Shown one piece after another: positions 19,102 to 30,485 of a stretch of 64,000 bases of DNA (its first letter is position 1; each line of letters starts with the position of its first letter). Made by a program: the position numbers and the translations under genes. The notes under the pieces were generated by a model. That model saw only the letters and a program-made list of their open reading frames with translations, was not told the DNA's origin and did no database searches. The DNA is taken from positions 372,001 to 436,000 of the forward strand of contig CAJZBQ010000036.1 of assembly GCA_914767885.1 (NCBI GenBank). The letters are read 5' to 3'. The stretch comes from Blepharisma stoltei. Taxonomy: Eukaryota; Ciliophora; Heterotrichea; Heterotrichida; Blepharismidae.

Positions 19102-21368
19102 ATGCTATACCGAGCTCTTCAAAGATGCATGTCAAGCTCCGCAAAAGCTCCATTTGAAATTACTGACATGGCTGCTTTTATGTTCACCCTCCAAAAAAGC
19201 AACTCTGGCTCCCTCAATCAAGTTCTTCAGTCCATCCTTGACAGCAAATTGAATTTAACTCACATTGAATCAAGGCCTGCATCTCTAATAGACGCCGATA
19301 AAGGGTTTACTTTTATAGTCGATGTTGAAACTCCAACCAGCTCTTCGTTGGAAAATGTATGCCAGAAAAATCTTGTTTTATCTTATTAAGTTTATAACGT
19401 TTAACGTCCACTACGGGGTAGCCGTTTCCAGAGCTGCCACAATATTTGTCCATGTGTCGGGCCATGGACCTCTGGATCGATTTATTTCGTTGCGCCAGGG
19501 CACAGGCAAACACAGCGTTCCGAATTCGACGGCTGCGTTGCCTTGACTCAGCTCCTGCATGTAATTTAAAATATGGCGTCTCAACTTAGGCTTGGCCTCC
19601 CCGGCCAAGCAGTCTCGAGCCCTATTTAAAGTATATCCGGCAAGGTTTTGCCAACGAAGAAATGGACAGCTATGTTAGGTAAGCAATTCCCACAGGAGGC
19701 AGGAGCCTAGCCCTAGTCCGCTTTCGGAGTTGATTTTTTCCTCAAGGGTAAAGGAGGGTTGAAGTTGGAAAGGAGGCGCCCAGCTATGCCTGCAGGGAAC
19801 ACCCAAGCCATCGGGCAATGCCGCTAGCGAGAAACCAGGAGTTTCGCCCTGGGCTTCAACTTTTCCTTTTTGCCGAAAGTCGATCAGAAAAATCCATTTT
19901 TTGGGTTTTCTGTGTGGACAACCTTATATCCCACAGCGTCAAGCAAGGGCCGCAGAATTCCTAAATCTGCCCACTCAACACTGGAGCAAGGTTGTAGCTT
20001 GCAAGGAGGAGACGTTCAACAGAACAGGCTAGCCATTAAGTTGGAGTCCTGTAGGCGGCACCGCAAAGCGGAGGAACCTTCGGGTCTGAGTGACTGCATC
20101 AAAACTAACAGCTTAGTAGCTGATAATCTCGTAATTAAGACTCAGCTCCTGCACGTGTTCCGCCTAAGGGTCACCTTTCTTAGGTGTGTGCTGAAGGGTA
20201 AAACTTCAATCCTCTTGATGTACTTAGAGCAATGCCTCGGCGGCTTATCTGCCAGAGTTAAACTGCTGTTGCTGTATAGAAGTTCTCAAAAGAAAACCCA
20301 ACCCCATAAATAAAATTGCTTGAGGGAGAGAAAATTAGCGGAGCTAATTTCACTCGACCCAAATGCCATTTTATTTATGTATGCCAGAAAATCAAAAAAG
20401 TTTGTGGTGACGTCACGTTACTAGGGAGCCTTGAAGTCCCATGGTTTCCAAGGCGCTTTAATGATATTGATGGAATGCAGCAACTGGTAAGACCTCTGCA
20501 TAGCGATCATCCAGGCGTCAATGATCCGGTTTATTGGGCTAGAAGGCAAGAACTTGGAAATATCATCAGAAGCTGCACTTTAAGCAGCAAAATTCCTATT
20601 ATTCAATATACTAACGAAGAATCTCAGACATGGCAAACAATTTATCATGCCTTGTCGCCACTTTATAAAAAAATAGCATGTGAGGAATTTTTACTCAATT
20701 TCAAGGAAATGGAAAATAAAGGGCTTATAACCGAAAACGAAGTTCCACAGATTGCAAATGTCAACAAGTATCTGATGGGGAAGACTGGGTTTCAGCTCAA
20801 GCCAATCTCAGGCATGGAAAAGGATCGTGATTTCTTGAATTGTTTGGCATTCAGAGTATTCCCTACAACTATCCACATGAGACATCATTCACAACCTTAT
20901 TTCAGCATAGACCCAGATGTGGCACATGAAGTAATAGGACATGCTCCAATTTTAGCGGATCCAGAGTTTGCTGAATTTGTGCAAGAAATTGGACTTGCGT
21001 CTTTAGGCGCTACTGAAGAAGACATCGAGAAATTGATGAACCTTTATTTCTATTCAATTGAAATTGGACTAATTATGAATCCAGCTGGAGACCGAAGAGT
21101 ATATGGAGCAAGAATTTTAAGCTCGGTTGATGAAATTCATCACGCACTCAGCATTCATCCTGAACTAAGACATTTTGATCCTTTCCAAGCTTGCAACGTA
21201 AAGTATCACAGAAAAGACTTGCAGAGCATGTATTGGTTTTGTGAAGATTTCAGAGAAGCCAAAATTTTGATGGAGAGATATGCAAGCACTTTGCAAAGAC
21301 CTTTCAATGCAACTTATGATAGAGCTCAAAAATCGATTAAAGTTAGCCACAAGGTAAAGTCTTGGTAA
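19102..21368 (+). CDS. Aromatic amino acid hydroxylase (PAH family) split by a 1,022-bp IES
   Basis: This is a tetrahydrobiopterin- and iron-dependent hydroxylase of Phe, Tyr or Trp. The N-terminal ACT-type regulatory block is MFTLQKSNSGSLNQVL then LNLTHIESRPA. The catalytic domain has VPWFPRRFNDID, IRHH-region FPTTIHMRHHSQPYFS, the iron-binding SIDPDVAHEVIGHAPILADP (two His) and the distal Glu in YFYSIEIGLI. The insert lies between the two domains at NVCQK. The direct repeat TGTATGCCAGAAAA(A)TC is at 19356 and 20378, and removal of 1,022 bp (measured from GTATGC) gives 1,245 nt, 414 aa. The C-terminal tetramerisation helix appears short. The start at 19102 (MLYRALQRCMSSSAK) looks like a possible mitochondrial leader; substrate preference cannot be read with confidence. 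Confidence 0.93.
19356..20377 (+). mobile_element. Long SINE-like IES (1,022 bp), 16-17-bp direct repeat
   Basis: The left 200 bp and right 250 bp match copy 1 (ACGTCCACTACGGGGTAGCC at the left, GCCATTTTATTTA at the right). Between them, about 19560-20145, is unrelated GC-rich DNA (for example CAGGAGGCAGGAGCCTAGCC). It is therefore either a composite of two units or a SINE with an internal insertion. The block TCAGCTCCTGCA(T/C)GT occurs both at 19547 and at 20141, as if the filler were inserted with a duplication. Excision restores the hydroxylase frame. Confidence 0.88.
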
Positions 21369-21915
21369 GACATGATTAATTAAAATTTATAAAAAATATT
21401 CTGATTATCATATATGCAATACAGCTTTAGAAAATTTCAAAATCACTCATTTTATAAAATTTTATTAAAATCTCATGGTCTCTCATAGCTCAAATAAGTG
21501 TTTATACAGATACTCCAATGAATATTAAAGGTCTATAATGGCTATTTCTTTCCATAATTCCCCTTACCATATTCAATGATTCTATATCAGATTTAGAAAT
21601 TTAATCCATCCTTAAACAGACAATTTCATATGCTACGAAAATTTTATATAATAAGTCAATAGATTAAAATATTTATAATTTATGAATCCTTATAGTTTGC
21701 ATAGCAATTAATGGCTTCTTAATAATTTAGCAATTTTATTTTAATCCTAATATTTACTACCTCTTAGCTCTCTTTTTTAAAAAGTACAGTAAAATAAAAT
21801 AATTATATAAATTTGCCCAAAATTTTTGGTCCCATCCTCATCGAGCAATAGCAGTCATTCGATCTAGGTACGAGAAATTAGGATTCTATATAAATTAATT
21901 AAAGTAAATATCGAT
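21369..21915. other. Intergenic AT-rich region
   Basis: This is the convergent spacer between the hydroxylase and the membrane protein. It is AT-rich, with no open frame, repeat or inverted repeat that I can support. Confidence 0.4.
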
Positions 21916-23241
21916 TTAATTATTTCCACCTTTATCTGAAAATGAATCACTTTGCTTTTGCTGCGTTTCTGCTAGCATTACTTGCCTAGACTCGTCAGTT
22001 CTTTTATAATACGCAAAGCAAAATATGATTGCCATTGGTATAAAAAATGCATTTGATATCAAAATTGTATAAGGCCCATAAGACGAACATATGGCAGGCT
22101 CTTCATGAATATCTGCAGGAGAATCACAAGTCTTTGCTAACTTTGCTTTGCTTTGGTTAAACCAGATAACTGTAGCAGTGAAATTGAACATTGCTATGCA
22201 GATTGCCCAACACTATATAAGTTTTACATAATTCATAGCAGAGAGTCCATAGTCTCTTTTATTGATGAGGTGGAAATAAGTTTTAAGGAAAAATATTGAA
22301 CTGATAAGTCCAAGACATTCAATTACAACATAAGCCTCATAGGCTTTAGATAAATGCTTATAAAGATTGCAAGTGCCTGCAGAAGAGTCAATGGAGCAAT
22401 AGAAAGATGATAAACATCCTCAACTTATATAGGAAAAATCTTTTTCGCAGTTATAGCAATTTGAAAGACCACCTTCTCAAAGACTGCTGTCTGAATTTCT
22501 CAAAACCCATCTATTTGATAGTGCTATAATGATGGTTACTACGCCAGATGCAAAAAGAAACCCGACGATCCACATTCAGTAGTCAAATTTATATTTTCTA
22601 AAATTCATTTGCATATCGGTAGAGCTCTCAATGGATTTTAAAGTAGGCTGTCTATGCAGCACAGTCACCAATAGGATGAAAGACAATATGCACATTAAAC
22701 AATTAATTTTTGCAATTTCTGGCCCAGTTTCTGATTGAAGTGAAACGTCGTCAGCATCAACCAGGGGCTTATATGAAATAAAATCTGCCTCATTTAAATT
22801 AAGCCAAGCAGAAATAGCAATCATATGACTAGCTGCCATGATAAATGACTGTAAATAAAATATTGTATTTTTGGACTGCATTTTGCCGTCCATAAGCAAT
22901 ATTAATTTTTCAATTAAAATCAGTCCAGTAATAAAGGAAAACGCTTCTAGCACAAAATAAGCATAAGATGAATTCATGCTTTTTGAATAAGTTTGGCAGT
23001 CTCCAATAGTATCATCGGAATCGCATACGTTAGAAAAGCATTGCCAACTCCATCCACTGTACATAGGCTCACAATTCTGGCAGCTGAAAAGACTAAATTG
23101 ATATGAAATTTCATTTTGACTGAGAGTTGATCAGCTGGGGTAAAATGCAGAAATGATCATAAGGAAAAGACAAATTGAAGTTGAAAAGATAGGTGCGAGA
23201 AGTACCCTTTTAGGTCAGGTCTTTTTATTAGCAGCTTCCAT
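21916..23241 (-). CDS. Cys-rich multipass membrane protein, paralogue A
   Basis: This is a 436-aa protein from ATG 23241. A 15-nt intron at 22213-22227 (minus strand GTAAAACTTATATAG) removes an in-frame TAG. An N-terminal TM is followed by a Cys-rich loop (LFSCQNCEPMYSGWSWQCF, VCDSDDTIGDCQTYS). Three or four TM segments follow, then a second Cys-rich loop (GGLSNCYNCEKDFSYISWGC) and three more TM segments. The C-terminus is a short cytosolic tail rich in Gln/Ser. The protein is a clear paralogue of the gene at 23883-25442: both share the W-S-W-x-C-F motif and the loop cysteines. The family and function are not recognised. No IES is seen. Confidence 0.78.
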
Positions 23242-23503
23242 TTATTAAATTAAATTTGGTTGGCATATTAAATTGATTAGCTATAAATATGTTTATTTAG
23301 CAAATATGAATTCTCAATTTCAATTAATTAGGATTGATAGAACAAAAAAGATATTAATATCCGATGATTGGGCTATTCAATTCAAATTTTTTTTTTCTAA
23401 TAAATAATTATTGCATATTAAAATACCAATTCATAATCATATTAAAAAATTTGATAATGTAAATTGGTTAAGGATAATTTAAAGTTATTAATAAAAAAAG
23501 TTC

Positions 23504-23860
23504 TTAAATCTTACTGTCAAAGTCTTCACCGGCAGTTTTTGGAGTACGCTCATTGTTATTTGAATCTTCTTTAAGCTCTTCAATTGATTTGAACTCTGCA
23601 CTAAATCTTCTGCTAAAAACATAACAAAAAATCACAGTCATGGAAATTGTGATGAAATTTGAAATTATAAGTGCATAAGGACCATAAGAGAAACACATGG
23701 CTATTTCATCAGTGGCATTTACTTTTCCATGACAGCTTCCAGTTAACTCAGAATCGCTTTGTACGAACCAAATTATCATCGCGATAAAATGGAATACAGA
23801 AAGCGCGATTGCATAAGTCTAAGTGAGCAAAGTCTATAAGAATCTCTCTTTTTATGAAAA
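23504..23860 (-). pseudogene. C-terminal relic of a third paralogue
   Basis: Minus-strand DNA encodes YAIALSVFHFIAMIIWFVQS, then CFSYGPYALIISNFITISM and a charged tail ending FDSKI. It aligns with the last 110 residues of paralogue A (IAMFNFTATVIWFNQS, CSSYGPYTILISNAFFIPM). Just upstream, FHKKRDSY matches the NKRDYG block but in another frame. No N-terminal part exists because the intact paralogue B follows directly. It may be a decayed tandem copy or an unrecognised alternative exon of paralogue B. Confidence 0.6.
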
Positions 23861-23882
23861 TTAGCCTGCTTCGTTTAAGCAA

Positions 23883-25442
23883 CTATTTTAATATAAATTT
23901 TTGGTTTCTATTAACTCCCCCTCCATGAGTGAACAAAACCATTAGAAAAATCGCTATTTTTTGCCCAAAAACCCACTCTCCGTGAGTGAACAAAAATTTT
24001 TTTAATAGAAAATATTTTATGGAAAAAATTTTTGATATATAAGTGATAATTAGTATAATGAAATCTCGAGCTAATTCTGTTTAATTTTAAACAAATTGCG
24101 TTTTAAAACATAAATTTTACAATTTAAATTAATATTTGCTTTCCAATTTTTGCGAATTAGAATTTTTTTAAATTTCGAAAAAATTTTTGTATAAAATTTA
24201 TATATAAATTCTTTTAAAAAACATTAGCCATGAGCTAACAAAATTTTTTTGTTCGGGGGGAGTAAAGATATAAAAAAAATATAATAATAAAGCAATTCAC
24301 GTTAAATTTTCGAAGCATTCTAAACCTTTAATTTTATGAATTAAATTAGAGGCTCTAGGATCCGAAAAATGAAAGCAAAACGAACTAATCGCTAAAAAAA
24401 TGAGAAGTAAGTAAAAAATTACATAACTCATCACTATTGAGCCATAAGTTTTCTGGAAAATTAAATATACATAATTTTGGAGGAAGAAAACTGAACAGAT
24501 TGCTGTTAAGAATTCAAACGCTAGATACCATCTGTAAGCATTAAACATATTTGTATAGAGCTCACAGCTGCCAGATGCGAGAGATGATAAGCATTCACGT
24601 GAAGCTAAACACTCTCAATCTAAATTTTGGATATTTTTATCACAGGTATGGCAATAACCTAAAGATCCTTTCCAAGAGCTATCTTTATAATATCTTCGGA
24701 CCCATTCTAGATAATTTATTGCGACAATCACTGTAACAAATGCAGTCACAAATAGCGACCCTATAATCTTCAGCCAAGATTCAACTTTGAATTTTCTGAT
24801 ATAACTATTAAAAGGCATGCAGTCTATAGAGGAAGGACTGCTATGCTTCCACATTGTAGGAATTAATGAAAGCCCTGCCAAAGCACAAAGGAATATGTTG
24901 ATTATTGAGATTGCAGGACCAGTTTCTGCATAAATGCAAGGCTCATCAAAGGTGCATCTTCTATGCAGTTTAGTCCATTTGGCATTGTTTATTATAAGCC
25001 ACGATTTAATCCCGAGTGTATGAGTTATAAGCATGCCTGTCGCAAGTGAAAATAAAAACGTTTTGGACCCATAGTCTTTATTGAAAAAGGCCAAAATTAA
25101 TTTTTCTATCACCATAAGTCCAAACATGATAGCGACCATTTCACAGGCAAAATAGAAATTGGCTGCTTTCAGCCCATTACTATAAACTCTGCAGCTGCCT
25201 ATCCCAGGGTCAGAATTGCAAGTGTAGTCTGAAAAGCAGTTCCAGCTCCAGCGTCCATAATAGTCAGGACAATTTTTACACCGGTAAAGACTCATCTCAT
25301 ATGTTGAGGTGCCTTCATCAAGCACCGCTCATTTCCTCTCGGTCAAAGATATAAGCATTAAAAAGAGGCTCGCTAGAAATAAAGCAAAAGGCAGAATCAA
25401 TGCTTTCTTTGAGGAGAAGAATTTGTTTTCGATTAGCTTCAT
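23883..25442 (-). CDS. Cys-rich multipass membrane protein, paralogue B, with a MITE IES
   Basis: Start ATG 25442 (MKLIENKFFSSKKALILPF, first TM). The loop CKNCPDYYGRWSWNCFSDY and the TM pattern match paralogue A, as does the second loop LGYCHTCDKNIQNLDWEC, where W is TGA. A MITE (23912-24262) interrupts the last TM segment. Removing its 351 bp joins ALLLYFFYIF to NRNQKFILK and a stop at 23883, 402 aa. Tandem arrangement with paralogue A and the relic between them suggests local duplication. The function is unknown; the Cys-rich ectodomain loops suggest a surface or endomembrane role. Confidence 0.78.
23912..24262 (-). mobile_element. CTCCC-family MITE, reverse orientation (351 bp)
   Basis: TAA is at 23912 and 24263. 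The left side holds the two direct motif copies (CTCCATGAGTGAACAAAACC and CTCTCCGTGAGTGAAC). The right side, which should be the hairpin, has decayed (GAGCTAACAAAA...TTTTTTTGTTC-GGGGGGAG). The core matches the 5475 copy on the opposite strand. Confidence 0.9.
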
Positions 25443-25567
25443 AATGGTGATATTTATTACAATATAAAATCTGTAACAGATAAACATGGATTATTTCCAG
25501 TTAATAATTGGCATCGATTGAGATGCTGAGTTTGATTTGAATCTCGACTTTTTTTAATTAAAATTAT

Positions 25568-25922
25568 TTACTCCCCCCTCCGTGAGCGAACAAAAAATCT
25601 TGTCGCTCACGGAGGGGATTAATTTTTTTTTTAAAAAAATCTATATATAAATTTTATAGAATTTTTTTTTCGAATTTAAAAAAATCCTAATTCGCAAAAA
25701 TTAGAAAGTAAATATTAATTTAATTTGTAAAATTTATATTTTTAAAACGCAATTTGTTTAAAATTAAACAGAATTATCTCGAGCTTTCATTATAATAATT
25801 ATCACTTATATATCAAAATTTTTTCCATAAAAAAATTTTTGTTCGCTCACAGAGAATGGGTTTTTTGGCAAAAAATAAGGATTTTTCTAATGGGTTTTGC
25901 TCGCTCACGATGGGGAGGGGAG
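25568..25922 (+). mobile_element. CTCCC-family MITE, intergenic copy (355 bp)
   Basis: TTA is at 25568 and 25923, with left hairpin CTCCGTGAGCGAACAAAA and right end GGGGAGGGGAG. It lies upstream of paralogue B, so it breaks no recognised gene. The rest of the spacer (25443-26395) is AT-rich, with nothing I can support. Confidence 0.88.
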
Positions 25923-26395
25923 TTAGGAATTTCTCCATGTCTGTTCGGATCATATTGACATGAATTCTCATCTGAATGGTTAATATTGAATTATAGGGCA
26001 ATTATTTAATCGGTTCAAGAAATGTTAATTTTGAAGTATCTATGCAAATCAAAGTATTTCTAGCAATTAAATGCTTATATATCAAATATTTTAAAAAGTT
26101 TTCTAATTTAAAATTTATAACAAGTGAAAACTGCAATCTCAAGTTTAAGTTGAGGAATTAATTTGACCCAAATATGAGTAAACTTATATATTTTTTCTAA
26201 CAATACTATACTTTATATGGAATTTAAGCTATCTGCTTAATAGAGAAGACTTCCTATATGCTCGCAATTTTTAATAGGTCGCCTTGGTCAATTATAGATA
26301 ATAAAAATAGTGATATATATCTATTTTTTGATTTCCTAAATGCAGCTATTAATTATAATTATATATTTTTAAGACAAACAAAATTAATGTATTTT

Positions 26396-27014
26396 TTATT
26401 TTTTACCCTTTGCAATCGCAGACTTTCTCTCATTCTCTGCCAAATACAAATGCTCTTCACTATTCGCATGACTTCTCCAGACCCTTCCTTTAGTTTCAGT
26501 TTGCTCTTTAATTTCTTTTATTTGTGCTTTCAAACTATTTATTTGATTTGCAAGTAAACCAAATTCTGACCGATTTTGGGTATCTTGAGGTCGTTCAGTT
26601 GCATTATTTCATTTCTTGAATCCTCCAATGTCTCCTTTAATTAAATTGACTAATTTTCAAATCTCGCCAAGTTCTTGCGCTTCAGTTTCTTTTATTTTGG
26701 TTACTTCGCTTATTAGGATTTTCAAATCTTTGCGAGAGTCTGAAAGTTGACGCTTCAGCTGAGATTCTTGTGTAAAAGGACTGCTGCTTCTAGCAAACTG
26801 CTGCGAATGACTTACTCCAAGAGAAGCACCTCTTGGAGAAACCCAAAACTGGGTTGATATAAAAATATATCGTCATATCGTAATTTTAGGAAAAATCAAA
26901 GTTTTTTGTAATTTAATAGGATGAAAAAGTTCATGAAAAATGCCAAATGACGATATTTTGATGTCAACCCGGAGAAACCAAAGCAGGGGGTCGTGATCGA
27001 GTAGGAGTTGCCAT
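26396..27014 (-). CDS. Short coiled-coil protein with a fold-back IES near its start
   Basis: Start ATG 27014 (MATPTRSRPPALVSPRG). A 136-bp insert (26835-26970) is bounded by GGAGAAACC; removing it gives 483 nt, 160 aa. Residues 35-110 form a coiled coil (LKRQLSDSRKDLKILISEV, LLANQINSLKAQIKEIKEQ) separated by a less helical stretch with two TGA-encoded Trp (GEIWKLV, FKKWNNA). The C-terminus is basic (ENERKSAIAKGKK). No family is recognised. Confidence 0.75.
26835..26970. mobile_element. Fold-back IES (136 bp), GGAGAAACC repeat
   Basis: The 9-bp direct repeat GGAGAAACC is at 26835 and 26971. The insert has imperfect inverted ends, GGGTTGATATAAAAATAT near 26851 and ATATTTTGATGTCAACCC near 26953, with CGTCAT/ATGACG further in. 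Length 1 mod 3 fits the frame change needed. Confidence 0.85.
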
Positions 27015-27176
27015 ATTCTAATTTTTGTTATATATTATTAAAAATCGTGCAAAAATACTTTGCTCTATGAATTAAGATTTATCACTTACGCAAGTTTAAT
27101 AAACTTAATTATTAATGCGGCACATTTAATATTTCTATATAACTATCAAATTCTTCAATCATTATTAATTCCTTAC

Positions 27177-28233
27177 TTAGCTCTTTGTCGAGTAAAATTT
27201 TCCTGCAAATGATCTGCTTTGTTTCAATTCATAAAGATTCCTTTTTGCAGCAATTATCAACCCTGAGCATTCACTCACTAATTTCTCTAAATCTGCAAGC
27301 GAAATTGGCTTTGAGTAGTTTTTCTGTATAAGGCATTTTTCTTCATTAAGAAAAATGGTTAATTGGGATTCGGATAATCTTTCCTCACATTTTCTTGGAT
27401 CTCTGATTGTGTATCCAGCAAGCTAATAATAAAAGGACTACGCTCGGAAATGGTTTTCTCCCAAAGCCTTTCCTTGCATTTTTTTATTATGATGCTCGGT
27501 TTATCTGGTGCACCTATATCCACAATGTCAAATATGGCTTATCGCATAGGGTTAGACATTCAGGCTCAAAGAATTTAGAGACGTATTGAGTTTACTTCTT
27601 GACCTATTTGAAGAAGGCAACTCTTAGGCGGAGCACGCGCAGGAGTCAAGCTATAGGCGAAGCAATGCTACCGTGTGGCTTCTGGTCACTCATAGAACTG
27701 CTGTTTAGGAGTATCCTCACCATTTTGGCAACATCGGAACTCATAACGTCGGGCCCTTTTGGTGCTGGAATTGCCCGCAAGCCTCTAGGTTGGACTTAAA
27801 AGGATGGGCCGACGCGTGCCTAAATAATCCTGTGGAAGAGGCTGACTAAATAATTAATGTATCCAAAAAGCTCAGAAAATGTAAAAGGGAAAAGTATGCT
27901 TGGGCTATCAATTGCAATCTGATAAGCAAGGCCCACAGCTTCAATCAAATTTCCATCATCTACCAAAGTCCTTATTCTCGTTTTTTTATTCACTTCTCCT
28001 AAATATGAGATGTCACTCCATCCTTCAATGCCTTTCCCATCAACTAGCTCACATATAACTGCAGTGTTTCCGATTCTTACTAAAACCCCATTTTCCACTA
28101 AATGTCAATTACACATCGAAATTGCATACTTCCTTGGTTTGTTTATTTTTCGATAATCAGGCCTGAATCCTTCTTTAAGGAAAGCTTCATAGTAATCTTT
28201 TGGACTCACAATTTCAAGGAGCTCTGGATCCAT
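27177..28233 (-). CDS. RRP43: RRP43/EXOSC8-like exosome core subunit (RNase PH fold)
   Basis: The exosome ring subunits have an inactive RNase PH fold and act in 3'-end RNA processing and decay. The N-terminus MDPELLEIVSPKDYYEAFLK then FRPDYRKINKPRKY matches RRP43/EXOSC8, followed by ENGVLVRIGNTAVICELV. A 448-bp SINE-like insert (27410-27857) splits FSELFGY from TIRDPRKCEERLSESQLTIF. Removal gives 609 nt, 202 aa. The C-terminal block LTIFLNEEKCLIQKNYSKPI fits the family's LTIVMDEEGK region. At 202 aa it is shorter than the usual roughly 270, mainly in the middle, so a further unrecognised exon or true divergence is possible. One other frame past 27300 is open (ending ILNVPH), leaving the last residues uncertain. 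Confidence 0.78.
27410..27857 (-). mobile_element. Diverged SINE-like IES (448 bp)
   Basis: TGTATCCAGCAAGCT at 27410 and TGTATCCAAAAAGCT at 27858 form the repeat. The insert shares GGCAACTCTTAGGCGGA with the minus-strand copy at 14001 (GGTGACTCTTAGGCGGA) and has the same order of AATAAAA...CTCTCCC-like blocks near its left end. It is more diverged than the copies at 6390, 14001 and 40616. Confidence 0.82.
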
Positions 28234-28279
28234 TTATTTGTAAATAATTCCTTCTTTTGAAAGTAATTTAATCAAAATT

Positions 28280-30199
28280 ATGAGTAAAAACGTAAGCTTT
28301 TATTCTCCTGATTTAGAAGTCTCAGCACAGCGCAAGACCAGGCGATTAAGAGATGAATTTGAAAGATCAGTTGATATTGACAATGTTAGGTTAGGCTATT
28401 TCAAGTCAGGCGCTAGCCATATTGGTGACGCAGCCACCAAAGACCTACCCTTATATGAGAGGTTCTACAGCTTTTCGACTCCAGCTCAGAGGGTCTATCC
28501 CCTAAAAGCTGGTGCCGCTTCTGGTGCCTTCTGCCTCCTCCTTGCTTTGAGACTTCAGTCTTGATTGGGTAGCTTTTGGAGTTCTTAGATCATGCTACAG
28601 CCGATTGGAGCTGCTTGATTCCATGGATCCTTGAAGTCTGTTGGGTATAAAAGTGCCTTCCTTCGAAAGCTACATGAAAAAGACTGCAGCTTTGCGGCCT
28701 AGGTGAAACCCTTAGCTTCTCGGTAGAGGAATGCTCATGGGTCGTTGAATCCAAAAACATTGTTAGGCACCTCCAACCACAGGAAAGCAGCCAAAATCTA
28801 TCAGATATACATCTCTTGAGCATACAATTGCTTTTCGGCTCGGAATCTATCCCAGTTCGCCATAGCCATAAGGTCTAAACTGTTGCACCAAGAGAGCAAG
28901 TTGGCACGAGTCGCAATTTTAATGTATGATATTGACAAGGTAATTATAAATTAGGAACTCCTTAAGAGCATGCAAGCCGATATCAAAAGAGCAGAAACTG
29001 TTGCTGACAACCTCAGAGAAGAAAAAGCTAAATTAAAATCAGCACTCGCAGATTCGTTAGAAAAAAGAGACGAACTGTATAATAAAGCTATAGAATTTAA
29101 AAGGTCAAGAGATGAAGCTTTGATGAGAAGCGAATACTTGGAAGAAAAACTGAAGGATTTGAAATTTGCTCAGAGCGATATTGAATTATTGAGAAAACAA
29201 ATTATTAGCAGAGATGCACTAATTAAGGAACTGTCTGAAAAAATTAAAAAAATTCAAAGTGAGGGAGACGATAGAAATCCGTGGAGAGATACGTTTGGAG
29301 TTCCTGAGGCTGGCAAAAATGAGTATTGCAATTATCGAGAAGGAATAGAAGATGAAATTATGGCGGTTGGGATGTATATTTTAAGAAATATACAAGAATT
29401 TCAATTGTTAAACTTCGCGTTCAAAAAAAGCTTTGCAACTCCTTCAGACTTTAAAGACTTGCTTGAAGGCGGGCAATGAGACAAAGCATTTCTTAAGACG
29501 CTGAGGTTTATAGAAGAGCTAATTATGATACAAAAATCAGAAACGCGCCAAAAAAAGACTTATAATTTAGATTCAGATCCCCGTCAAAGCCCAGAAAAAA
29601 GGCAAGACTCACGGCAAAAGCGTTATAATATTGAGCAGGACCATCATAAAATTTCAACTCCAAAAACAAAACGAGCCATAAAAACCCAGCCTTCTACTAG
29701 CCCAGCTTCTTCAAATACGCCAAATTCTTTTGCTCACGCCAATTCATATCTATCGACAAGTATCAACGACGAAAATTACCACAAGCTGATGGACGAAAGC
29801 CAAACCTTGCTTGAGTCTTTATCTCATCAAAATTTGCGAATTTCTAAGCTGAATCAGCAAATCAATGAAACGATGAATCTTACGAATAAACCCACGCCAA
29901 AAACACTTAAGCTCTCTGCTAGTAATCCTCAGTTAAAAGTTGATACTAGCAAAGCAAAACTGCAAGAAAGAAAGAAAAATCTAAAGCTCGATTTATCAGA
30001 GCCTGAAATCAATTCTACTTCAAGATTAATTTCGCCAAAAGACACTTTGTCTTCTTCAAGGGGAAGAAGCAAATCAAAAACAGGAAAACCAAGAAATAAC
30101 ATGGGGCCATCCAGCGAAAGAGTAATGCCAATAATGAGAAAAGCTGATGGCTGGGAAAGTGTAGAAGATTTTTTTGGAAGTCGTGATCAAACTAAATAA
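28280..30199 (+). CDS. Coiled-coil protein with disordered C-terminal half
   Basis: Start MSKNVSFYSPDLEVSAQ at 28280. A 555-bp insert lies between two copies of TGATATTGACAA (28372, 28927). Directly after the second copy is a 15-nt intron, 28940-28954 (GTAATTATAAATTAG). Removing both gives 1,350 nt, 449 aa, joining FERSVDIDK to ELLKSMQADIKRA. Residues 40-140 are coiled coil. A conserved-looking domain follows (WRDTFGVPEAGKNEYCNYRE, IMAVGMYILRNIQEFQLL). The C-terminal 220 residues are Ser/Thr/Pro/Lys-rich, ending in RKADGWESVEDFFGSRDQTK. The family is not recognised; a cytoskeletal role is only a guess. Confidence 0.8.
28372..28926. mobile_element. GC-rich IES (555 bp) next to an intron, 12-bp direct repeat
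   Basis: TGATATTGACAA is at 28372 and 28927. The insert is GC-richer than the exons (AGCTGGTGCCGCTTCTGGTG and similar) with no terminal inverted repeat. It does not clearly share blocks with copy 1, so it may be a second SINE-like family or a captured unique sequence. It ends one codon before a 15-nt intron. Confidence 0.82.
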
Positions 30200-30485
30200 T
30201 TAATAATTATTTGCTTCAATGCATATAGTTCATTTGCAATCATATTACTATTGTCTAATTTCAAGAATCAATTTTGTTTTTATGTTGCTTAATACTTTTA
30301 TAATTAAAATTGCAGTTTTAGAATCAGAAAATTATCTCCCATGCATCTTTTATCATACCTATCGTCTTCTCTGATGGTTAATTCCATAAAGCTAATAATA
30401 AGGTTAATTAAGTTGTTTAAGAATTCACCTCAAAATGGCATCGACATTTTTCACCATATTTAGCAATTCTGACATAAAAATAGCA

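Noticed and set aside
19870-20313. Open frame of 147 codons on plus inside the PAH insert
   Set aside because: It lies wholly in the SINE-like insert, has no ATG-led protein-like composition, and its sequence is repeat DNA shared with noncoding copies elsewhere.
25813-26001. Minus-strand frame of 62 codons beside a MITE
   Set aside because: It starts at TTG, runs into the MITE, and after MITE removal ends within a few codons; no other sign of coding.
27430-27560. Alternative exon GRKPFPSV joined by a 16-nt intron near 27430 to the exosome gene
   Set aside because: The segment lies between the direct repeats of the insert; using the repeats directly gives FSELFGYTIRDPRK, which fits RRP43 better, and the alternative frame hits stops upstream.
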